Below are positions 37,690-50,857 of a stretch of 64,000 bases of DNA, one piece after another. Source of the DNA: Tenodera sinensis (Eukaryota > Arthropoda > Insecta > Mantodea > Mantidae); the NCBI GenBank assembly GCA_030765045.1, contig CM060961.1, positions 35,973,805-36,037,804 on the forward strand, written 5' to 3'. Under the pieces are notes generated by a model. It did not search any database. It saw only the letters and a program-made list of their open reading frames with translations, and was not told where the DNA came from. The translations under genes and the position numbers were made by a program. Positions within the stretch are counted from its first letter, which is position 1, and each line of letters opens with the position of its first letter.

Positions 37690-38146
37690 AGGAATGCACA
37701 CTTAAGCTATAAAAAATGAACAATGACGTTCCATTTCACGAAAGTTTTAAGTTTACCTACAAGAAAATTTATTCAGACATAAATTGTGTATTTTAGCAAT
37801 ATCTATATTTTTTTGTATAGTATGATTTGGTCTATCTCTAACGATTTACTAGTTATGCAAAAGTGGTCCAGAGTAAATACGACTACAGGGGCTATATCCA
37901 CAAAATTCAAGATATGCATTTCATTTGTCATAAAAGTATCTCAAAAATGACATTTTAATCAAAATCGTTAGAGCCATTTTGAAGAAAACAAACATTTTTG
38001 AAAAATTTTCCGTGTAAAGGGTAGTTTAGTGTGGGGCTATTTTCTTCAAAATTTTCGTGTTGCATCCTTGAAAGACATTAAACTTAAATACCAACTTTGG
38101 TTTTTAACCTACTTTTCGTTTTTGAGTTATGCTGTCCAAAGACACT

Positions 38147-38218
<72 letters not shown>

Positions 38219-38665
38219 CCGTTTTCTAAAAATGCTTTTTTTGGATTCAGGGGGTCTCAAAACATGTATTTCCGGTGAAATCTCGACATAGAATTTTTGG
38301 ATGGAGTACAATACTTCCCCTACTTACCAGTAGAGAAAGTAAAAATCGGTTAGATACCAAAGTTCGTACTTCAGTTTAATGCCTTTTAAGGATGCGGCAC
38401 CAAGATTTTGAAGACGGATTTTACACCCTAAACTACCTTTCACATGGAACATTTTTCGAAAATTTGGTTTTCCTGAAAATGGCCCCAATGATTGTGATTA
38501 AAATGCCATATATTTAAGATATTTTTATGGCAAATGAAATGTATATCTTGAATTTCCAGGCTATAACCCACGTAGTCCTGTTTACTCTTGATGTCTTTTG
38601 TATAACTGGTGAACCGTAAGAGATAGACCAAATTTTAGTGTACAAAAACGCATACCTCGTTAAAA
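37690..38665 (+). mobile_element. FB copy with long (CA)n centre
   Basis: Left arm from CACTTAAGCTATAAAAAATG, the centre with (CA)n at 38147-38215 ending CCAGTAGAGAAAGTAAAAATC (38328 on), then part of the right arm to GTGAACCGTAAGAGATAGACC near 38630. Both outer ends are missing. Confidence 0.78.
38147..38215. repeat. (CA)n in FB centre
   Basis: About 34 units at the conserved CA position of FB. Confidence 0.96.
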
Positions 38666-39162
38666 CATACTCTTTTTCAACTCTATTTAAATGACTTATT
38701 CTCTGAATATATAACTTTGATATCATCTTTATACATTTTAAACTACTCAAAAAATCCAATGAGATTTGAATTGCATTGTACGACTAATAGGAATCTAAAA
38801 TATTGTTCATTTTCAGGATATTTGTTTCCCCACGTACCAAGACAATCTGCATGAATAACTCACACTAATTCGCCCTCTGCGCACGTAGTTTCAAAGGTTA
38901 GTCAGCAGAGCCCATTTAGAATTTCAGTACCGACGAAGGCTGTCATATATTATAACAGCAATATAAATCGAAATTTGGTGATCTTGGCAGCACACATGGG
39001 CATGAAGCGCTGCAAGAAAAACTGTGGTATACACACAGTTAGCGTTGGCGTTAAGCAAAACTTGCATATACGAAGTTCGAAGGAAAAATAAAGTCAACAT
39101 CTTTAATTATTGTGTTTCTTCTTGTTTAGATTTTGTTATAACAGTGTTTTTATGTGAACTAC

Positions 39163-41650
<2,488 letters not shown>

Positions 41651-41655
41651 CACGC

Positions 41656-41690
<35 letters not shown>

Positions 41691-41706
41691 CACACGCACA
41701 CACACA
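41651..41706. repeat. (CA)n microsatellite
   Basis: About 28 units with three interruptions. Confidence 0.95.
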
Positions 41707-42068
41707 GTGCGTATGTAAATAGTGTAGGCGACGTTGAACGTTCTACTTTCCTGTACAAGAATCAAAATGCAGAACACTTTAGAAACATTAAATATAAACA
41801 GAAAAGTCAGCGGTGGCAGATCATTTTTGTTCACTTAATCATGAAATAAACCCTGAAGTTAATTTATTATAGCAATTAAGCGAACCCATTGAATTGATAA
41901 TTTGGGAAAAAATGTTCATTTTGAAAAATAGGGACCACGTTATGAATTTTGAAATACTTTTTACTGAGGTTACAAAATTCGTATTGAGAGAAGGGGACGT
42001 ATACGTGACGTCACTGTGACGTCCTCGTGAACTTGTAACGGTTTTTCGTAACTATTGTATAAGGTGAG

Positions 42069-42114
42069 TTTGCCTGATGATGACACGTAAATGTGTCGAA
42101 ACGATCGTTGTGAG
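42069..42114 (+). ncRNA. Hammerhead-ribozyme-like motif
   Basis: CTGATGA (42074-42080), unpaired T, stem GACAC/GTGTC (42082-42086 with 42093-42097, loop GTAAAT), GAA (42098-42100), palindrome ACGATCGT (42101-42108) as possible intermolecular helix III, then T at the cleavage position. TTTGC before and GTGAG after can form a 5 bp helix I with G-U pairs. The architecture is the same as at 25608-25648, including the extra T, but the sequence is different. The surrounding 41990-42230 may be a retroelement terminal repeat. Confidence 0.45.
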
Positions 42115-42572
42115 AAATATTGAGTGTAGCTCAATGTATTATAGTGAAGTATGAGTCTCTGGCTATTTTGTGTTATTTGTGCATCAATTTACTTCACTGT
42201 TAATAGCTTCAGGTGTGTATATTTAATCAAGAACATCAGCTAAACTAAACTCTACAGAACTGGAATATTTGGCGATGATCTGCAAGGATCTCAACATTAA
42301 AAACACATTTATAAGGGAAAAGTGAAAGTAAAAGGTTGATAATGAGATGGGGCTTCAATTTATTTACTGCTTACAATTATAATATCAGAATGTACTGTGA
42401 GACAAATGTGTTTAATTATATTTTGTATACACATATAGCTTAAATATTGCGTAAGAACCTGGGCGCATTTCAGTGAGGCGTGAGACCGTAATCTGAGAGT
42501 ACCAGCTGCGATACCAGGCAGGTACGTTCAACGGCTACCGCGGTAGCAACAGGAGAACCCGTCACAACTGGT

Positions 42573-42790
42573 AGATCAAATTAAAACAGGACAATCAAGA
42601 TGGTTTGGGCACGTGAAAAGAATCGATGGCGACAGACTGCCGAAGAAGATACATGAATGGACTCGAGTGGGATATAGGAAGATGGGAAGATCCAATTAAC
42701 ATGGAAACAAGGAATAATATTGACAATGAAAGAAAGGAGATAAGATAGAACCTGGAAAGACAGCGAGGAATAGAGAACAACGGCTGTAAT
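42573..42790 (+). pseudogene. LINE ORF2 C-terminal fragment
   Basis: SRWFGHVKRIDGDRLPKKIH, then EWTRVGYRKMGRS, a stop or frameshift, then IQLTWKQGI and DRTWKDSEE. The W-x-GHV-x-R...RLPKK...GRR-x-x-GR...TW order is typical of the C-terminus of many animal LINE reverse transcriptases. Frameshifted and isolated. Confidence 0.65.
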
Positions 42791-43081
42791 TCCTAAATGA
42801 GTGCAGGAAGATGTCAAATACATTGTAAACCTGGAACAGATGGTTGAATTTTATCAATGTTCCTTTTAATTTATTATTGTTTCTTTATGAATTACTTCAT
42901 GCACCACCTAAGAATGAACCTTAATCCTTTAAGCACAGCAACCAGACGTAGATAATCGATCGCTAGAATTAGTAATGTATCGTAGGTGTAGAGGAATATA
43001 AACTATTCTCTCATCTAGCATTGTATATTAATGTCCAAATGACCTAAGTCTCAGCGCTGTTATAAAACTAATTATTGTCCG

Positions 43082-43600
43082 CTTTTTAATTCTTTCTTTC
43101 GGCTCTTCATTTCTCAGGATTCTCTATCCTTTATCTTCAATCCTTATTTCAAAATTTATCAGCTTCTGCTTTTGTTCTTGTTTCAGTACCCATGTTTCGG
43201 AGCAATATGTGACTATGGGCTTATAAATAATTCTTAATTTAGTACTTTTAAATAAATTATTTAGCCTCTTCACTTACTGACACAATTTGAAGGACTGGTC
43301 GACTCTCTGAGGTAGACAGACAATAGCGGGAGACGTGATCTGGTAAGACAGTGAAGGGGGTTAAAAGTACGGTATAGGGGAAGTGACTCATTGAGTCAAT
43401 TCTCCTCACCTATGTACTATAGAATTATAGTTTACTATGAACCGTAGATGTTGGCATAACTTTACAGCTTTAGTTATATGGTTATTTACTATTAAGTCCT
43501 CCAGTTTTGTTTTCTCAATATTTATCAATAACCCTTTAATTTTTTAAATGTTTCTATTGGTGTCTTTTTCGTCTTAGCAATGATAAGGATATAATCCACA
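43082..43600 (-). pseudogene. Decayed LINE reverse transcriptase pieces
   Basis: The minus strand has VDYILIIAKTKKTPIETFKK at 43540-43600 (D-D-like site followed by IIAK), then, frameshifted, LLINIEKTKLE. At 43090-43235 it reads LRIIYKPIVTYCSETWVLKQ, matching the Y-G-x-ETW-x-L region that follows the catalytic core in RTE-like LINEs. DNA between 43240 and 43480 is not readable. It is oriented opposite to the fragment at 42573. Confidence 0.5.
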
Positions 43601-45060
43601 TGCGTCTACACGTTTTAAAATATTTCTGGCAAATCTTCGAAGGAATGAGCTTCAGATCGAGAATATAGAAGCTGCGTTTTAAAGATCTATCGTTTTTCTC
43701 TGATATATCCCTCTTGAACGTATTAATTATTATGTGTGTAGTGACACTATTACCGCAAATATTTATCTATATTAATAAGAGTGAGCTTTGCAATCACAGT
43801 TTGTATTAAAAGTTTTGTTTGTAGAGTCATGTGTTTATAGTAGTTTTTTAAACAAAACTCCACATTCATTATTTTGTATATCCTGAGCTAACATCACACG
43901 TTGAAAAGGACTTTAAACACTAAAACAATTATTTCCCGCACGAAGCGCGTAGTGCATTGTAAATATATTTTCGCAAACGTAAAAGCAAAACATAAATAAC
44001 AGATACAATGCATTAGGATGTTTGTACTAGGCTGTTTCATACCCTTTCGTTCAGTGTTTTAATATTTACACCTCCTTACGTAGCTTGAAAACGAGTTAAA
44101 ATAAATAGATAAAAAAAGAAAGGAGCAACGCTGATCCGATGGTGTTTTGTTCCAGATCTCGACGACAACACTGCGTGTGTTGGTCATAAATCCAAGCGTG
44201 CTGTAAAACTCTGAAACAGTAGGAAAAGCATGCTTAAGCTGATAGGCACACTTTCGGAAATACGCTTTGTTCGTGGAGTTCATTTTGATCTCCTGGAAAG
44301 CAACAATTTTTCATGTTGCAGACAATAGTGCATCGCAGGAAAACATATTACAAAGTTATAAAACGATACAATAACAACCCTCACGGGTAACACTCGCGAG
44401 TCTTTTTTTTTCTCCCTCTCTGCAGGTTTTTATGGAACGGCTGGACGTTTGGGAATGAACGTGATTTTTCGGAATATTTGATTTAAAAGAAAAACCCAAA
44501 TGGATGCTCGCTATAATCAGTTTCCGCTCCGTATGTAATATTATATTTAGCAAATACATATTTTATGGATAACTTCGCTAATATTTATACAGTGTCCTCC
44601 GGGAAACAAAAAACCACCAGCACGTTTTTGTTTCTATTTAATGATGCTTAGTTCTTTATTAAATTGTTAACTTTTGATCCATTCATTTAGCTGCCCATAA
44701 TATTTGTCATATCAGAAGCTCTGATTTGTAAACACTTTAAACTACTGGCCTCTAATTTAAAATATTCGATATCTTCTTAGCAAAGTATTCCGATACTAAA
44801 GGAGGGAAAAAGATATCGTAAAGAAGGTGAGACAGTTAACTTCAACTAGTTACAAATTAAAAATTTTGATTAAGAGCTTAAATATTATTACTATTATGAA
44901 AATTATTTTGTCACACGGTATAAATTAAATGTAACTAATAGCTTTGATCTCAAGAAATCAAAGTTAAAACATTGTAGTTTCAAATCTTTGTGAAGTATTA
45001 GATTACAGTTGCTTAAATTGGTGGATTATTTATATAGATAATGTAAAGAAATAGCAATTT
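43601..45060. other. Intron DNA, no recognised feature
   Basis: AT-rich; possibly continues the decayed LINE at 43082-43600 but not readable. Confidence 0.5.
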
Positions 45061-45065
45061 GTGAA

Positions 45066-45083
45066 ATCCCACTTCTGACACCA
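45066..45083 (-). promoter_or_regulatory. Primer binding site, tRNA-Leu type, perfect
   Basis: The minus strand reads TGGTGTCAGAAGTGGGAT, an exact complement of the tRNA-Leu 3' end with CCA. The LTR expected to the right is not recognisable. Confidence 0.6.
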
Positions 45084-45175
45084 GAGTGAAGGGATGGGAG
45101 GTTAGATACATCTGACGATCCTAGAAAATCAATTTTTTAAATTGTCTTTAGATTTATCTCCAAATTTTTTAAGTC

Positions 45176-45395
45176 GATCTGGGTGGCTCAATTGGTTAGC
45201 TGTTGGCTTTCTGATCTCAAATTTGTGGGTTGAAATCCGGCCCAGATTCATAGTTTTTAAGTGTGCTTAAAAACGACAGCTCCATATCACTAGATTTAGT
45301 GGCATGAAAAAGAACTCCTGCGGGACGAAATTCCGACCCACCGGTGACGCTGACGCTATCCGGCAATTGACAGCGTCGTTAAACAAAATTATTAT
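45176..45395 (+). repeat. tRNA-derived SINE
   Basis: GGGTGGCTCAATTGGTTAGC (A box) and GGGTTGAAATCC (B box) are followed by a body with AAAGAACTCCTGCGGGACG and a tail CAGCGTCGTTAAACAAAA, a layout common among arthropod SINEs. Confidence 0.75.
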
Positions 45396-45404
45396 CATAG
45401 TCAT

Positions 45405-45740
45405 CATATGTGGTAGACGATAAGAGATAGACATAATCCTACTAAACAAATAGTGTAGAACTCGTTAAAACAGACAATTTGTGTGAAAAGCATTTTGGAG
45501 AGGTATGAATTTTACAATATTTATCTTTCAAACCGGAAGTTGTTCAGCTGTTTGGCACGCAAAGGGAACGGAATTTCGAAGGCATCACATAGCGATCAAG
45601 TCTTAAAATATTTAAATACAACTTAAAGCCTACGGTATTTCCTTATTCACCTTGCGCCTGCAAGAAAATTAGCAATAATATTAACATAGAGGAATAAGCG
45701 TTTTTAAGAATGGTTCGTGTAAGAATAGATGAAGGTATTT
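45405..45740 (-). mobile_element. FB right-arm fragment
   Basis: CGATAAGAGATAGACATAATC, TTTTGGAGAGGTATGAAT and TTCACCTTGCGCCTGCAAG match the FB right arm at clearly lower identity, so this is an old copy. Confidence 0.6.
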
Positions 45741-46800
45741 TTCTCTTAATGGCTGGTTTGGTTACAAGGGAGTTTTAAAACGCTGCAGCAGATTAAAATG
45801 CCTTGCTTTAAAACCTACATTTTGTCAGTATTAAAAACCCACTCTGAGAATCTCTGTAGATTGAGACATTTTATTTCAACCAGCAAATTTAAGAGCTTAT
45901 TCTTGAATTTCCCAGAAAGGCCGTTTTTGCAATGTCGCACTTGGACAAAGAAGTCTGCAGAATGAATTATTCAGCCTTTCTTCTGTCTCTAATTCCATGA
46001 CCTCGAGGAGAAGAGGAATGTTTAAAAAATTGAGGAAACCTCAAGGCAAGGGACTAAGAAGGCGGAGAAGAAGAGGAAGAAGTAGAAGAAGAAGAAGAAA
46101 TACATTAGTCCTGTTTGTAAGGTGCCTAGTGCGCTGACTATCTAGCCCTGGTTAATATTTAAAGTGTTCAGTGAATGAAATATGGGCTAGCTCATCTAAC
46201 TTTAAAGCTGCACTGTTAAGGGTAACGTGGGGTATAGTGGAGTTTTAGTAAAGTGGCAGTATTAGAACATGAAAACTGCATTTCCGGGTAAATTCTACCT
46301 TCCCAGCAACGATAAAACCAAGCGAAACACATTTCGAACAGTTTGTTATATTTTCTTGGTCGTTTGCCTTTATTGCCACTAGGGGAAAACAACCTTAGAA
46401 GCTTATTTTGACTTTCAAAAGATCACATCATGTGAAATGTTTATTTAAATTGATGGCACATGCTCTCACAGTCGCTAGCGTAACAAGAGTGGTAATTTGA
46501 ATCGCATTCCGGAGACCGTAGTTTCGTTTCCTTGTAGCTTTCCCTGGTTAGCAAGACGAATCCTTTGGTGGTCTCTCTTTCACCACGACTTTCCTCTTGT
46601 TCATTTCGTATAACTTTACCACTCACATCTGAACGTACTGTCCACCGAACTCATCTGTCACTTTCAAATGTGTATAGAAGCTGGGCATCATATACAAAGA
46701 ACCTACTCGAAACGGCCGAAACGGATCCTCAGGAGGATTGTGGTGGTGCATTGTCCTGTTTTTGTGCCTTTTTACTACCTGATGATGCAATAAGTGATTA

Positions 46801-46973
46801 ATAAGTTTTACTTTCTCTACTACTGGTAGTAAGTAGAGGAAGTATTGTATTCCAACCAAGATTACACCCTAAATATATGTTTTTAGTCCCCCTGAATCCA
46901 GAAAAAGGTATTTTTCGAAACAAGTCCGTGTGTGTGTGGGGGGAGGGTGGGTGGGTGGGTGGGCAGTATAACT
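46801..46973 (-). mobile_element. FB centre fragment, older copy
   Basis: Begins TTTTACTTTCTCTACTACTGG and continues with GAGGAAGTATTGTATTCCA and the CCCCTGAATCCAGAAAAAGG segment, which is the FB centre in minus orientation. The (GT)n position here has become GGGT repeats. It stops at GCAGTATAACT, where the next FB copy begins. Confidence 0.75.
46938..46963 (+). other. G-quadruplex-forming tract
   Basis: GGG runs joined by single T bases (GGGTGGGTGGGTGGG core), one of the most stable quadruplex patterns. It lies where other FB copies carry (GT)n. Confidence 0.85.
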
Positions 46974-48455
46974 AAAAATCTGATGTGTTGCACTCACATG
47001 ACTTTCTCTACTCTTGTACTAACCATTCTTACAAACTCTTATTCCTATATCTTCTTCGTGTTAGTTAAAATAAACATTTGTACAAATTATCTTATTGCTT
47101 ATTTCCTTGTAGGTGCAAGGGGAATATTGGAATACAGTAGGCTTTGTGCGATAGTCAAATCTTTTAAAGCTTTGAGATTCCGTTCTCTTTGTACACGTAA
47201 CATATAAAAAAATGAACAACGATGACCCATTTCACGAAAGTTCCAAGTTTTCCGAAACTCACACACATAACAAGGTATATCTCCGAAATGGTTCACCCTA
47301 CAAGAAAATTTATTGAGACATAAATTGTGTATTTTAGCAAGATCTACATTTTTTGTATAGTATAATTTGGTCTATCTCTAACGGTTTACCAGTTATGCAA
47401 AAGTCGTCCAGAGTAAATACGACTACAAGGGCTATAGCCAGAAAATTCAAGATATACATTTCATTTTTTCATAAAAGTATCTCAAATATATGACATTTTA
47501 ATCAAAATCGTTAGAGCCATTTTCAAGAAAATCAAAATTTTCGAAAAATTTTCTATGCAAAGGGTAGTTTAGGGTGGGGCTATTTTCTTCAAAATCTTCG
47601 TGTCACATCCTTGAACGACATTAAACTTAAATACCAACTTTGGTTTTTAACTGACTTTTCGTTTTTGAGCTATGCTGTCCACAGACTGACAGACTGACAG
47701 ACACACAGACACACACACGGACCTTTTTCTAAAAATGCTTTTTTTGGATTTAGGGGGCCTCAAAACATGTATTTCCGGTGAAATCTCGACTTCGAATTTT
47801 TGGGTGGAATACAATACTTCCCCTACTTACCAGTAGAGAAAGTAAAAAAACGAAAAGTCTGTTAAAAACTAAAGTTGGTATTCAAGTTCAATATCTTTTA
47901 CAATACGACACGAAGATTTTGAAGAAAATTCCTCCACCCTAAACTCTCCTTTACATGGAAAATGCTTCGAAAATTTTGATTTTCTCGAAAAAGACTAAGG
48001 GTTTTGTATAAAATACCATGTTTAAGATGTTTATTACAAATGAAATGCATATTTGAATTTTCTGGCTCTAGCTATGTAATTCTGTTTACTTTGGATGGCT
48101 TTTGCATGACTGGTAAACCGTAAGAAATGGTCCAGATGTTACTGTACAAACAATGTAAATCTTGCACACAAATGAAATTTTTTGCAGTGAATCATTACGG
48201 AGATATTCCTTGTTATTTATCTGAGTTTTGGAAAACTAACTTTCGTCAAATGGAACATCGTTATTCATTTTATGTGTTAGCTGCACAAAGAGAACGGAAT
48301 TTGAAAGCTTTAAAAGAATTGCCTATCGCTCAAAGCAATAAGATAATTTTATGTCTGCAAATGTTTATCTCAACTAACACGAAAAATATATAGGAATAAG
48401 AGTTTGTAAGAATAGTTAGTACAAGGGTAAAGAAAGCCATGTGAGTGCAACACAT
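46974..48455 (+). mobile_element. FB element, most complete copy
   Basis: Long-inverted-repeat element. The left end AAAAATCTGATGTGTTGCAC and the right end GTGCAACACATCAGACTTTTT are inverted. The left arm runs to about 47660. A unique centre (about 47665-47850) includes a short CA-rich tract and ends CCAGTAGAGAAAGTAAAA. The right arm (about 47855-48455) is the diverged reverse complement of the left. There is no transposase, and stop codons lie in all frames, so the element is non-autonomous. It appears to sit inside an older FB piece (46801-46973). Confidence 0.8.
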
Positions 48456-48982
48456 CAGACTTTTTAAAACTGCTATGAGCATTTACATGTTTCAGAGAAG
48501 TCTGATAGTGAAATTTCCTAATACCTGAGTGAAGTAAAGTTAAATGGAAGTATTTGACTGATGCTGGCTTCAATATATGCAGAGAAAATTTTTTTTATGT
48601 ACTGAAGTTATAATTCCTTTTTTGTTAACCAATAAACAACTACATCATGTAATGCATGTTTGAGGTTATGCCTGGAAATTTACACACAAATCAGGGGAAA
48701 CTGAAATAGAAGAAATACACTACAACCCTAACATATAAAAATTGAGGGGGGGGGGATACGGAAATGGGAAGTGTGCTTGTGCAGTATGGTTAAAAGGTAA
48801 CCAAAACGATTATCATTTTCACCTAAAACGTCAGCCAACACATACCACTGTTTGAGTGTTGTGGAACATAAGCGGAAAACCGCTACAAAGTGGTGAATAG
48901 TTATGGGAGAAATATTCCGAACTTGCTATAGATAACGTGGTAAAATTAACATGCGAGTTTACCTGTGTATCAGTTTCAAGTA

Positions 48983-49038
48983 TTTACAGCGCACGTAAAC
49001 AAAACTCCTCAGTTAGTGAATTCAGTAATATAGCCAAA
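48983..49038. repeat. Left target-site duplication of the LINE
   Basis: Starts TTTACAGCGCACGTAAAC and ends TAGCCAAA. It matches 50704-50755 apart from a 4 bp insertion (TTAG) and about two substitutions. It lies at the 3' side of the minus-strand LINE. Confidence 0.85.
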
Positions 49039-49332
49039 TTAATTTCAACTTCAACTTCAACTTATTTTATTAAAGAAAGCATTTGCCTGGTGCCGGTACA
49101 GAGGGGCCCGGCTTACAGGCCAAAATTAACATTAATTATAATTTTACAATAATTGTGAATTCGGGTTTGTTTTATCTTTTAAAAAACCCATACAGTGGGC
49201 AGCCTTAGCCCACCGAGAACAGTTTTTGGGCGTATTCAGTTTTTTTTGTCAGTTTTTGATTTTTTTTTTTAATTTATATACACGGATATATACACACACT
49301 CACTCCTGGGCATACCACACATATGTCCCATC

Positions 49333-49391
<59 letters not shown>

Positions 49392-50704
49392 CGTATATAC
49401 ATATTTACACTGCACTATATACACTTCACTATTTACAGTTTTTCCGCAGTTTTCCTGTGCGGCCAGGTTGCAGCTCCTGAGGCGTTTCCGAGGCACAGAC
49501 CTCTTCCGGAGTGCGTGGCCTAGGACCTGGGTTGCATGGGTGCGCATCAGTCGGCGAGCCATGCAATGTTTAAAACATTTTAATTCTAGCATGCTTACGA
49601 TGCTTTGGCTCGCCCTTGCCAATATTGGCAATCACGTCATTTTGGTGATTCCTGATGCGCGCCCACGCGACAGTGGCTCTTTTTGTTATTGCCTCGGGTA
49701 TGGAAGGGATCTGGGTTTCCTGGTGAAGGGTTCGGTTAGTGGTTAGGATGGGAGCAGAGAGGATTTTCCGGAGGGAGAGGTTTTGGAGGGTTTGGATAGT
49801 CTTCAGGGCGGTTTTTGAGGCGTTTGGCCAGGCCACACACGCGTAAAGAACCACTGACAGGATGAAAGCCTTATACAGGACGAGTTTGGACTTCAATTGC
49901 AGCTGTTTGCTGCGGAAGATGGGAGCGCATAACTTTAGCCGCTGTTGGCGCTATTTTTTATGTGGGTGGACCAGCACATTGTGCGGTCCAAGGTAACCCC
50001 TAAGTATTTAACTTGCCGACGGCAATGCAATACCTGACCACCGACCGTTAGGTCCATTGCCAAAGTGTGATGCCGCTTAGAGAAATGAATCAGCTGGCAT
50101 TTGTTGGGATTAATTTTGATTTTCCAGTCATGTTGCCATGAAAGGAAGTTGTTAACATAACGTTGCATTTCTGCAAGGCCGAAACGGGGATTTCTATGGT
50201 GGTTGTATATTGCAGTGTCGTCGGCGTACATGGCTACCTTACATCTGGCGTCCACTGGGAAATCGTTGGTGAATAATATGTACAAAAAGGGTGACATGAT
50301 TGCCCCTTGTGGGACGCCAGCCCGCATCACTCTCTCCCGTGAGGAGAAGCGGCCCACTTGGACGTAAAACTTCCGTTTTTCTAAAAAATTGTGCAGCAAA
50401 TACAGATAATTTTGAAGAGTCGGGAAATTGTGGTGCAGTTTGTAAATAAGGCCATTGTGCCAGCACCGGTCGAATGCGGCTTCTACGTCCAGAAATAGCG
50501 CCAACGTTGAAACCCCATTGTTAAATTGCTCTGTTACGTCATCAGTTAGTCTGAGAAGCTGTAAATCAGTAGAATGTCCTTTTCGAAAACCAAACTGTGA
50601 ATATGAAAGTTCATGAGATTCCGAAACTTGTTTTTGAAGTCGAAAAAGTATAAGTTTTTCGAGCAATTTACCAATAATTGACAAAAGACTAATGGGGCGG
50701 TAGT
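49039..50704 (-). mobile_element. 5'-truncated Jockey-type LINE
   Basis: Non-LTR retrotransposon copy read on the minus strand. The 5' end is cut inside the reverse transcriptase domain, so the endonuclease domain is gone. The 3' end carries a hexamer repeat (AAGTTG on the minus strand, about 49043-49062) instead of plain poly(A). A (CA)n tract lies at 49337-49388 in the 3' UTR. The copy is flanked by an imperfect direct repeat of 52-56 bp (48983-49038 and 50704-50755). The host sequence on both sides is a decayed copy of the Tc1-like element also seen at 10176-11098. Clade assignment rests on the NYRPISLLSIIGKLLEK motif. Confidence 0.85.
49337..49388. repeat. (CA)n in the LINE 3' region
   Basis: About 26 units inside the LINE 3' untranslated region. 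Confidence 0.95.
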
Positions 50705-50720
50705 TTACAGTGCACGTAAA
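49570..50720 (-). pseudogene. Reverse transcriptase (LINE ORF2) fragment, frameshifted
   Basis: The minus-strand reading frame carries reverse transcriptase motifs in order: NYRPISLLSIIGKLLEK, FGFRKGHSTDLQLL, LFLDVEAAFDRCW (first catalytic Asp), AGVPQGAIMSPFLYILFTND, the catalytic YADD box in MYADDTAIY, INPNKCQLIHFSKR and VKYLGVTLD. It stops near 49935 at an A-run (frameshift) and resumes in another frame as KLVLYKAFILSVVLYACVAW, the thumb/connection region, ending in KHARIKMF. The N-terminus is lost through 5' truncation, and the first few codons come from flanking DNA. Catalytic residues are intact, but the frameshift and truncation make it non-functional. Confidence 0.9.
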
Positions 50721-50755
50721 CAAAACTCCTCAGTGAATTCAGTAATCTAGCCAAA
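50704..50755. repeat. Right target-site duplication of the LINE
   Basis: Starts TTTACAGTGCACGTAAAC and ends TAGCCAAA. It is the second copy of the duplicated target, at the truncated 5' side of the LINE. Confidence 0.85.
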
Positions 50756-50857
50756 GCGTAGCAGTAACTGAGTTCTGCCATTGCAAATTCCGGTGGCCGC
50801 GGAGTCATACAAACCGGAGATTTGTTTATGTTCACTTTATTCACTTGATGTACATAA

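Noticed and set aside
49226..49631. ORFs over the (CA)n of the LINE 3' region
   Set aside because: They run through the microsatellite and opposite to the LINE coding strand.
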